From contig CAMIMK010000154.1 in assembly GCA_946221765.1 (NCBI GenBank), positions 1 through 7,139 on the forward strand: DNA of 7,139 nt, read 5' to 3'. This stretch comes from an uncultured Rhodovulum sp. (GTDB lineage Bacteria; Pseudomonadota; Alphaproteobacteria; Rhodobacterales; Rhodobacteraceae). Below, in pieces: positions 1-4,507 of this stretch (positions within the stretch are counted from its first letter, which is position 1; every line of letters starts with the position of its first letter). A program made the translations under genes and the position numbers. Below the pieces are notes generated by a model, which saw only the letters and a program-made list of their open reading frames with translations, had not been told where the DNA came from and did no database searches.

Positions 1-928
1 ACCCCCGGCGGCGGCGGCCCTCGCGGCGGCCGCGGGCGCCGGCTTCGGGCTCGCCCTCGGCGGCGGGGGGCTTGTTGGCGCGGATCCAGGCGGCGCCCCA
101 GGGGTCGTTGTTGGTGAGCAGGTTGGCGGCGCGGATCGCGTCCATCTCCTGCGGGCGGGTCGGGTTCATGATCGCCGAGGTCATGCCGGCGCCGATCGCC
201 ATCGGCAGGAAGGCCGCGTTGATCCCGTGCCGGTTCGGTAGGCCGAAGGAGATGTTGGACGCGCCGCAGGTCGTGTTGACGCCCAGCTCCTCGCGCAGGC
301 GCCGGACCAGCGCAAAGACCTGCAGGCCCGCGGTCGCCATCGCGCCGACCGGCATCACCAGCGGGTCCACCACGATGTCATGCGCCGGAATGCCGAAATC
401 GGCGGCGCGCGCGACGATCTTCTTCGCCACGGCGAAGCGGACGTCCGGATCCTCGGAGATGCCGGTATCGTCGTTGGAGATCGCAACCACGGGGACGTTG
501 TATTTCTTGACGAGCGGCAGCACGCGCTCCAGCCGCTCCTCCTCGCCGGTGACGGAGTTCAGCAGCGGGCGCCCGGCGGCGGTCTCCAGACCCGCCTCCA
601 GCGCGCCGGGGACGGAGGAGTCGATGCAGAGCGGCACGTCGACGAGGCCCTGCACCAGCTCGATCATCCGGCGCATCAGCGGCGGTTCGGTCTCGTTCGG
701 GTTGGGGTTCGAGTTGTAGACGACGCCCGCGTTGATATCGAGCATGGTGGCGCCGCAGGCGACCTGTTCCAGCGCGTCCTTCTCCACCGTCGAGAAGTTG
801 CCGGCCTCCAGCTCGGCGGCGAGAAGCTTGCGGCCCGTGGGGTTGATCCGCTCGCCGATCACGCAGAAGGGCTGGTCGAAGCCGATGATGGCGGTCTTCG
901 TCTTCGACTCGACGATGGTGCGGGTCAT
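1..928 (-). CDS. Methyltetrahydrofolate:corrinoid methyltransferase (pterin-binding), C-terminal end outside the window
   Basis: Probably moves the methyl group between 5-methyltetrahydrofolate and a protein-bound corrinoid in the cytoplasm. In sequence, 309 codons are visible from ATG 928. They form a TIM-barrel pterin-binding domain with the family's landmarks: GERINPTG (25-32), LDINAG (63-68), CIDSS with Asp103, NSVTGEEER with Asn124, VDPLVMP with Asp188, and SNISFGLPNR (224-233), whose Asn and Arg usually contact the pterin. After about residue 287 the protein changes to a low-complexity, Glu- then Arg-rich tail (GRREGRRRRG) that runs off the window. The start is fixed by an ATGA overlap with the HAD gene, so the two are translationally coupled. 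Family knowledge: relatives include MtgA-, MtvB- and AcsE-type methyltransferases and the folate module of MetH. In Rhodobacterales a stand-alone protein of this type is, to my recollection, one part of a split methionine synthase. Glycine betaine or methylamine demethylation is the alternative. The family is secure; the methyl acceptor is not. Confidence 0.88.
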   Translation of the reverse strand, partial: MTRTIVESKTKTAIIGFDQPFCVIGERINPTGRKLLAAELEAGNFSTVEKDALEQVACGATMLDINAGVVYNSNPNPNETEPPLMRRMIELVQGLVDVPLCIDSSVPGALEAGLETAAGRPLLNSVTGEEERLERVLPLVKKYNVPVVAISNDDTGISEDPDVRFAVAKKIVARAADFGIPAHDIVVDPLVMPVGAMATAGLQVFALVRRLREELGVNTTCGASNISFGLPNRHGINAAFLPMAIGAGMTSAIMNPTRPQEMDAIRAANLLTNNDPWGAAWIRANKPPAAEGEPEAGARGRREGRRRRG

Positions 929-1587
929 GGGTGCAGGCCTTCGAGGTGGGACCAGAGGTCGGGGTCGGTGAAATCGGCGATGGCGGCATGGGCGCCTGCC
1001 GCAAGCAGGGCGGCGGCGGGCAGTCCGGTGGAGAGGCCGTAGACCCGGGCGCCGGCGCTGCGGGCGGCGCGCAGGCCCGAGGGGCTGTCCTCGAAGGCGA
1101 TGGACCGGCTCGGCGTGACCCCGAGGCGGCGCATCGCCTCCTGGTAGGGGGCGGGGTCGGGCTTGGGCCGGGTGCATTCCTCGCCGATGACGACGAGCGG
1201 CAGGCGATCGGCAAGGCCGGCGGCCGCCAGCATCGCCGTGGCATTGGCACGCGGCGCGTTGGTCACGACGGCGGTCGCGGTGCCCGTCCGCCCGGCCCAG
1301 TCGAGCAGGGCGTGGATGCCCGCGACCGGCGCGACGGCGGCGGCGAGGCTGTCGCGGAACAGCGCCTCCTTGCGTTCGAGGAGGGCCCGGCCCGCCGCCT
1401 CGGTTTCGGCCGCGAAATAGCGGCCCCGGATCTCGGCGTTGGACTTGCCCATGACATGGGTCCTGTAGTCCTGAAGGCTCAGGGTCTCGCCGCGGTCGGC
1501 GAGGAGCGTGACGAAGGCGGCATGATGCAGCAGGTCGGTGTCGACGAGGGTGCCGTCGAGGTCGAAAAGCAGTGCCTGCCCTGTCAT
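925..1587 (-). CDS. HAD-superfamily hydrolase, beta-phosphoglucomutase / phosphoglycolate phosphatase-like
   Basis: A 220-aa cytoplasmic phosphatase or phosphomutase of HAD subfamily I. All core motifs are visible: motif I FDLDGT with nucleophile Asp9 and acid/base Asp11; a helical cap insertion from about residue 15 to 90; motif II VVTN (107-110); motif III Lys142 in RPKPDP; and motif IV AFEDS (164-168) for Mg2+. The cap type and length match the beta-PGM/phosphoglycolate phosphatase/GPP-like group, which covers many small phosphate esters, so the substrate cannot be named. The start at ATG 1587 places the DxD motif at the usual distance from the N-terminus. The reading frame stays open far upstream, but that stretch belongs to the MetF-like gene in another frame. 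The gene lies 77 bases downstream of the MetF-like gene, and its TGA overlaps the ATG of the methyltransferase (ATGA). A metabolite-repair role in the one-carbon operon is possible but is inference only. Confidence 0.88.
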   Translation of the reverse strand: MTGQALLFDLDGTLVDTDLLHHAAFVTLLADRGETLSLQDYRTHVMGKSNAEIRGRYFAAETEAAGRALLERKEALFRDSLAAAVAPVAGIHALLDWAGRTGTATAVVTNAPRANATAMLAAAGLADRLPLVVIGEECTRPKPDPAPYQEAMRRLGVTPSRSIAFEDSPSGLRAARSAGARVYGLSTGLPAAALLAAGAHAAIADFTDPDLWSHLEGLHP

Positions 1588-1632
1588 GCCGTGTCCATCC
1601 CTGGCCGTTATCGTGACGTCCGGTCCTTGATG

Positions 1633-1663
1633 GCCCGCACCCCGGCGGGCGGCAAGGCCCGCC
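1633..1663 (-). repeat. Overlapping inverted repeats in the gap between the MetF-like and HAD genes
   Basis: Three GC-rich arms lie in the 77-base gap just after the stop codon of the MetF-like gene: GCCCGC (1633-1638), GGCGGGC (1644-1650) and GCCCGCC (1657-1663). The middle arm can pair with either neighbour, giving two mutually exclusive hairpins: a 7-bp stem with a 6-base loop (1644-1663) or a 6-bp stem with a 6-base loop (1633-1650). Read on the minus strand there is no downstream T-run, so this is not a classic intrinsic terminator. It could slow polymerase, protect the upstream mRNA from 3' exonucleases, or separate expression of the first and second halves of the operon. The arms are seen in the sequence; the role is inference. 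Confidence 0.45.
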
Positions 1664-1664
1664 G

Positions 1665-2591
1665 TCAGGCGCGGATGCGCTGCGGGCGGGCGGCGGTGCC
1701 GGCGATCCAGTCGGTGGTCGCGCCGATGCCGCCGAGCGGGAAGAGATGGACGCGCGCGACGGCGAAGTCGGGATGGGCGGCCTTGTGGCGGGCAAGCTCG
1801 GTGACGATCTCGGTCGGCTCGAAGGGCAGGATCAGGTTCGAGAGATCGGCCGCGCGGCGCTGGAGGACGCGCAGCGAGGGGCCGACGCCGCAGGCCATCG
1901 CGTATTTGATCATGGTCTGGAGCTTGGCGGGACCGGCGATCCCGATGTGGACCGGCAGGTGGATGCCGTTTGCCCGCAGCCGGTCGCACCAGTCGATGAT
2001 CGGCCGGGCCTCGAAGGCGAACTGGGTGGTGATGGCGAGCCGGGCGTCGGTTCCGGCCTGGAAGGCGGCCTTGGCGCGCAGCGCGCCCATGACATTGGCC
2101 TCGCCGCCGTCGCGGTCGATGTCGCGGCTGCCCTCGGGATGGCCGGCGACGAAGAGGTCTGTGAAGCCGTAGCGGTCGAAGAGGCCGGTCCGCAGCAGCT
2201 GGAGCGAGTCGGTGAAGCAGCCCCGCGGCGTGTCGATGCCGCCCGCGATGACGAGGGCGCGGGAAACCCCGGCCTCGGCAAGGGCGGCGAGACGGGCCTC
2301 GAGCTCGGCGGCATCGGCGATGCCGCGGGCCGCGACATGCGGAACGGCGGCAAAGCCCTCGCCGGTCAGCCGCCGCGCGGTGGCGAGCACATCGGCGAAG
2401 GGCGTGCCGTCGATATGCGCCACATAGACCCGGGTGCCGGCGGGAAGCAGGGCGCGGAAGTCGTCGATCTTCGCGGCGGTGCGGGGCATGACCTCGATCG
2501 AGCAGTCCTGCATCATCCGGGCAAGGGCCGCGGTATCGGTCGCGGCGGCGGCCGGTGCGGCGCGGCGGATGAAGGTCAGGATGCTGGCCAT
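1665..2591 (-). CDS. Divergent methylenetetrahydrofolate reductase-like protein
   Basis: A 308-aa TIM-barrel protein related to MetF (5,10-methylene-THF to 5-methyl-THF, FAD-dependent) but clearly distinct from the canonical metF on the other strand. Corresponding motifs can be matched by eye: SIEVMP (31-36) replaces FEFFPP and keeps the catalytic-type Glu33; VIAGGID (114-120) replaces the ALRGD flavin motif; VAGHPEGSRD (148-157) replaces AYPEKHPEA; ITTQFAFE (187-194) replaces ITQFFFD; HIGIAGPA (215-222) replaces VPGILPV; and VHLFPLGG (281-288) replaces the YTLN region. The start ATG 2591 has a good minus-strand GGGAG ribosome site five to seven bases upstream. The gene begins 24 bases after the Virulence_fact gene, so the two are probably co-transcribed. 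Family knowledge: such divergent MetF proteins accompany corrinoid/folate methyltransferases and may act in the oxidative direction or use a different electron partner. The fold is fairly certain; reaction direction is unknown. Confidence 0.8.
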   Translation of the reverse strand: MASILTFIRRAAPAAAATDTAALARMMQDCSIEVMPRTAAKIDDFRALLPAGTRVYVAHIDGTPFADVLATARRLTGEGFAAVPHVAARGIADAAELEARLAALAEAGVSRALVIAGGIDTPRGCFTDSLQLLRTGLFDRYGFTDLFVAGHPEGSRDIDRDGGEANVMGALRAKAAFQAGTDARLAITTQFAFEARPIIDWCDRLRANGIHLPVHIGIAGPAKLQTMIKYAMACGVGPSLRVLQRRAADLSNLILPFEPTEIVTELARHKAAHPDFAVARVHLFPLGGIGATTDWIAGTAARPQRIRA

Positions 2592-2615
2592 CGTGGTCTC
2601 CCGGAGGCTGTCGCG

Positions 2616-2927
2616 TCACCTGTCCCGCGGGCTGGCCCAGCCGTCATTGGCAATCAGCCGCCGGATCTCGTCCGCAGTAAACGCGGCCTCCAGCCGGGCC
2701 GCTTCGCCGGAAGCGACATCTGCCGGATCACCATCGACATGGTAGGGGGGCGCCTTGCGCCACTCCGCGAGATAGGCGTCGCTCTCCCGCGCCCCGACCT
2801 TCATCGCGCAGCGGTCGATCGCCTGTTCGAAACGCTCGGGCAGCGGGCGCTTGGCGGCCCGCCGGCCGGAGCCGACGATGACCTGGGCGGGAATGTCGCG
2901 CCAGTAGACGATGGTGACATCAGGCAT
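2616..2927 (-). CDS. Virulence_fact-family (PF13769-like) small protein
   Basis: A 103-aa soluble protein without signal peptide or membrane segment. Its N-terminal half carries the pattern I associate with the 'Virulence_fact' family: VYWRDIPAQVI (7-17), then GRRAAKRPLPERFEQAID (21-38), then a YLAEWRK block (52-58). The C-terminal third is an acidic helix ending in a conserved-looking GW motif. The biochemical function is unknown; the family name comes from an animal-pathogen annotation and says nothing here. In this window it is the first gene of a one-carbon/corrinoid cluster, 24 bases ahead of the divergent MetF-like gene, so a role beside methyl transfer is a better guess than virulence. 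The start at ATG 2927 is supported by a GGAG seven bases upstream on the minus strand. The gene is divergent from metF across a 374-base intergenic region. Confidence 0.8.
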   Translation of the reverse strand: MPDVTIVYWRDIPAQVIVGSGRRAAKRPLPERFEQAIDRCAMKVGARESDAYLAEWRKAPPYHVDGDPADVASGEAARLEAAFTADEIRRLIANDGWASPRDR

Positions 2928-3020
2928 GGGAGGGCTCCGGCCCGGCGGGGGCGAAGGGCCTCCGCGACAGGATGCCCGCGAGACTGGACCGGCCGGTGCG
3001 GGCAGGTCAATCCCGGGGTG

Positions 3021-3109
3021 GGGGATGGGTTTTCGGGAGCTTGGGCCTGCGCTTCGTTCGGGGATGGGGTCATGTTCCGATCCGGAACTGGCTTTTCACG
3101 GCCTTGGGC
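3021..3109. repeat. Imperfect direct duplication flanking a palindrome
   Basis: A GGGGATGGG block followed at once by TTTTCGGGAGCTTGGGC (3021-3046) recurs as GGGGATGGG (3060-3068), then a 24-base insertion, then TTTTCACGGCCTTGGGC (3093-3109). The second blocks match at 13 of 17 positions and the first blocks are identical over nine bases. The arrangement looks like a partial tandem duplication interrupted by, or diverged around, the palindrome at 3074-3088. In a G-rich genome part of the similarity may be chance. Confidence 0.4.
3074..3088. promoter_or_regulatory. Perfect 6-3-6 palindrome, candidate operator
   Basis: GTTCCGATCCGGAAC is a perfect inverted repeat of two six-base arms around ATC, in the middle of the divergent intergenic region. 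A dimeric transcription factor site is the natural reading; it lies about 150 bases from the leftward start codon and about 210 from metF. As RNA it would be a short three-base-loop hairpin followed by TGGCTTTT, but no gene upstream on either strand would need a terminator here. The regulator is unknown. Confidence 0.35.
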
Positions 3110-3301
3110 GATGACATGTCTTGGTCCGGGTCTGTGCAGGTCCTCCGGTGTGCGGGGCGCCTGGGGGAGAGGCATAGGAGCGCGACATCCCGCTTGCCAC
3201 CCGTGAAGTTGCGCCATCCCCCTCAAAGCAGGTGGACGTGCGGGGGGTGAGGGAGTAGCGTTCCGCGTTGCAAATTTCATTGTCGGTATGGACCGGTGCA
3301 G

Positions 3302-4192
3302 ATGACCAGGACACGCGGGGCTCTTCCGAGCCTGTCGTTCGAATTCTTCCCTCCCCATTCCCCGGAAGCCGGGGTGCGTCTGTGGAAGTCGGTGGAGCGT
3401 CTCGCGCCGCTCGATCCGCGCTTCGTTTCCGTGACCTACGGGGCCGGCGGCACCACGCGGGACCGGACCAACGCCGCGATCCAGACGGTGGTGGACCGGG
3501 CGCGGCTGAATGTCGCGGGGCATCTCACCTGCGTGGGCGCCACCCGCGAGGAAACGCTGGAGGTCGCGCGCGGCTATGCCCGGCTCGGCGTGCGGCGCAT
3601 CGTGGCGCTCAGGGGCGATCCGCCCAAGGGCGCCGCGCGGTTCGAGCCGCATCCGGGCGGCTTCGCCTCGGCCGAGGAGCTGGTCCGGGGGCTGCAGGCG
3701 GTGGGCGATTTCGAGATCGCCGTCGCCGCCTATCCCGAGAAGCACCCCGAGGCCGCGAGCCTCGCCAGCGACATCGAGAACCTCAAGCGCAAGGTCGATG
3801 CCGGGGCCGGGATGGCGATCACCCAGTTCTTCTTCGACAATCAGGATTTCCTGCGCTTCCGGGATGCCTGTGTGGCGGCCGGGATCGGCGTGCCGATCGT
3901 GCCGGGGATCCTGCCGGTCGAGAGTTTCCGCAAGATGGTGAATTTCGCCGCCCGCTGCCAGGCGCGGGTGCCGGAGTGGATGCACCGGGCCTATGAGCGG
4001 GCGGATACGGTCGAGGACGCCTATCTGCTGTCGGTCGCGACCGCGACGGCGCAGTGCGATGCGCTGATCGCCGAGGGGGTGGAGCATCTCCACATCTACA
4101 CGCTCAACAATCCCGACCTGCCCTATGACGTCTGCCGGGCCATCGGCTATGTGCCGGCGCCGTTGGTGGCGGCCGAGGGCGGCGCGGCCTGA
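3302..4192 (+). CDS. metF: 5,10-methylenetetrahydrofolate reductase
   Basis: FAD-dependent cytoplasmic enzyme reducing 5,10-methylene-THF to 5-methyl-THF, the methyl donor for methionine synthesis. Counting from ATG 3302 it is 296 aa, the normal size for bacterial single-domain MetF without the eukaryotic regulatory domain. The canonical motifs are all present: FEFFPP with catalytic Glu14, VTYGAGGTT (44-52), ALRGDPP with flavin-contacting Asp106, AAYPEKHPEA (142-151), ITQFFFD (173-179), PGILPV (201-206) and HIYTLNN (264-270). An in-frame GTG at 3296 adds two residues; I prefer the ATG because the family usually has a short N-terminus and because ATG 3302 forms an ATGA with a five-codon upstream ORF. 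Neither start has a visible Shine-Dalgarno. It is divergent from the corrinoid cluster, whose methyltransferase would use its product, and is followed by terminator-like hairpins, so it is probably monocistronic. Confidence 0.96.
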   Translation: MTRTRGALPSLSFEFFPPHSPEAGVRLWKSVERLAPLDPRFVSVTYGAGGTTRDRTNAAIQTVVDRARLNVAGHLTCVGATREETLEVARGYARLGVRRIVALRGDPPKGAARFEPHPGGFASAEELVRGLQAVGDFEIAVAAYPEKHPEAASLASDIENLKRKVDAGAGMAITQFFFDNQDFLRFRDACVAAGIGVPIVPGILPVESFRKMVNFAARCQARVPEWMHRAYERADTVEDAYLLSVATATAQCDALIAEGVEHLHIYTLNNPDLPYDVCRAIGYVPAPLVAAEGGAA

Positions 4193-4198
4193 CCGGCC

Positions 4199-4224
4199 GG
4201 CCCGACCGGCGCTGACGTCGGGCC
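4199..4224 (+). terminator. Hairpin just downstream of metF
   Basis: GGCCCGAC (4199-4206) pairs perfectly with GTCGGGCC (4217-4224) across a ten-base loop, starting seven bases after the metF stop codon. There is no U-tract, so it may be an RNA 3'-end stabiliser or a non-canonical terminator of the type common in GC-rich genomes. Confidence 0.45.
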
Positions 4225-4240
4225 GCGACCAAGTGTTCTC

Positions 4241-4258
4241 CCCCGCCTGTTGGCGGGG
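4241..4258 (+). terminator. Second hairpin downstream of metF
   Basis: CCCCGCCTGTTGGCGGGG is a perfect seven-pair stem with a four-base TGTT loop, 48 bases after the metF stop. It is a strong stem by base composition, but the following bases (CGCCGG) contain no T-run. Together with the hairpin at 4199 it most likely ends or trims the metF transcript before the thi promoter. Confidence 0.5.
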
Positions 4259-4313
4259 CGCCGGTCCTGCCCGACAGGGTTTCTGCCTGAATGAGGACCC
4301 GGGGCGGCTGCCC

Positions 4314-4342
4314 TTGAGTTCGCCGGCCGGGCAGACTATCGT
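4314..4342 (+). promoter_or_regulatory. Sigma-70-type promoter of the thi operon
   Basis: TTGAGT (4314-4319) and TATCGT (4337-4342) each match four of six consensus bases and are separated by exactly 17 bases. The predicted transcription start, about seven bases after the -10, falls near 4349, which is precisely the beginning of the P1 stem of the TPP riboswitch. That agreement makes the call better than hexamer similarity alone would. Confidence 0.6.
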
Positions 4343-4347
4343 GCGTC

Positions 4348-4434
4348 AACCGTTGGGGTGCCCGCAAGGGCTGAGAGGCGCGGCTGCGTCAACCCATCTT
4401 ACCTGATCCGGGCAATGCCGGCGTAGGGAACGGA
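4348..4434 (+). ncRNA. TPP riboswitch (THI element)
   Basis: Thiamine pyrophosphate-binding aptamer controlling the thi operon. The conserved blocks are plain: GGGGTGCCCGCAAGGGCTGAGA (4355-4376 region, with CTGAGA at 4371-4376), ACCTGATCC (4401-4409) and GCGTAGGGAA (4421-4430). The closing P1 stem pairs CCGTT (4350-4354) with AACGG (4429-4433). The variable P3 arm lies between 4377 and 4400. There is no terminator with a U-run after it; instead a hairpin masks the thiO ribosome binding site, so control is probably at translation initiation, as is usual for this riboswitch in Gram-negative bacteria. It sits between the promoter and thiO, and thiazole/thiamine genes follow directly. Confidence 0.97.
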
Positions 4435-4435
4435 T

Positions 4436-4507
4436 ATGGCGACATTTCTCGGTTCCTGCTGGCGCGCCCGCGTCCTTTCGGAGGGCTGGCGGCCATGGCG
4501 GTGCTGA
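4436..4507 (+). CDS. Possible 23-codon leader ORF between riboswitch and thiO
   Basis: An ORF beginning MATFLGSCWR starts two bases after the P1 stem of the TPP aptamer and ends at TGA 4505-4507, overlapping the first 13 bases of thiO in a different frame. Its ATG is preceded, at a five-base spacing, by AGGGAA (4425-4430), a reasonable ribosome site that is also the conserved 3' block of the aptamer. Ribosomes translating it would pass through the hairpin that hides the thiO ribosome site. The peptide itself (Trp- and Arg-containing, no recognisable domain) is unlikely to matter. It could equally be chance: 23 open codons are unremarkable at this GC content. Confidence 0.3.
   Translation: MATFLGSCWRARVLSEGWRPWRC
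4468..4492 (+). promoter_or_regulatory. Hairpin masking the thiO Shine-Dalgarno
   Basis: CCGC (4468-4471) pairs with GCGG (4489-4492) and, after a two-base bulge, GTCCT (4472-4476) pairs with AGGGC (4482-4486; one T-G pair), closing a TTCGG loop. The thiO ribosome site GGAGG (4480-4484) is inside the stem and loop, and the structure ends two bases before the start codon. This is the expected layout of a translational expression platform for the upstream TPP aptamer. Pairing was done by eye. Confidence 0.5.

Larger units (their letters stand above)
2928..3301. promoter_or_regulatory. Divergent intergenic region between the Virulence_fact gene and metF
   Basis: No convincing gene lies in these 374 bases; open frames on both strands look like GC-driven shadows. 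Both divergent transcripts must start here or nearby. A TTGACC (minus strand, 3010-3005) is a possible -35 for the leftward operon, but no good -10 follows. For metF, TGGACG (3233-3238) and TAGCGT (3256-3261) have a 17-base spacing but are poor matches. The region is visibly less GC-biased near 3265-3290 (an AT-rich CAAATTTCATT patch), which fits a promoter-proximal zone for metF. I looked for SAM, SAH and cobalamin riboswitch cores and for a MetR-type TGAA-N5-TTCA site on both strands and saw none. Direct repeats and a palindrome are listed separately. Confidence 0.5.

Noticed and set aside
1..928. Dihydropteroate synthase (FolP) as identity of the leftmost gene
   Set aside because: It shares the pterin-binding barrel, but the GERINPTG, LDINAG, NSVTGEEER and SNISFGLPNR pattern and the context match methyltetrahydrofolate methyltransferases.
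925..2619. Long minus-strand frame suggesting the HAD domain is fused to a large N-terminal extension
   Set aside because: The upstream part is Arg/Pro/His-rich antisense-like sequence lying over the MetF-like gene in another frame. HAD proteins start close to the DxD motif, and ATG 1587 gives exactly that.
2928..3301. Possible SAM, SAH or cobalamin riboswitch upstream of metF or the corrinoid cluster
   Set aside because: Conserved cores, including the GCCACTG B12 box, were not found on either strand; only isolated short matches such as GCCACC near 3196 were seen.
3296..3301. GTG at 3296 as the metF start
   Set aside because: It adds only two residues, has no ribosome site, and the ATG six bases later gives the usual N-terminus.
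3096..3314. 72-codon minus-strand ORF in the divergent intergenic region
   Set aside because: No recognisable domain, no good ribosome site and it overlaps the metF start region; treated as chance.
2801..4093. 430-codon minus-strand open frame opposite metF
   Set aside because: It lies antisense to a clear metF, has Arg/His/Pro-rich composition with no domain, and is explained by high third-position GC.
4241..4258. Terminator inside the thi leader acting with the riboswitch
   Set aside because: It lies upstream of the promoter and aptamer, so it belongs to metF and cannot be part of the riboswitch expression platform.
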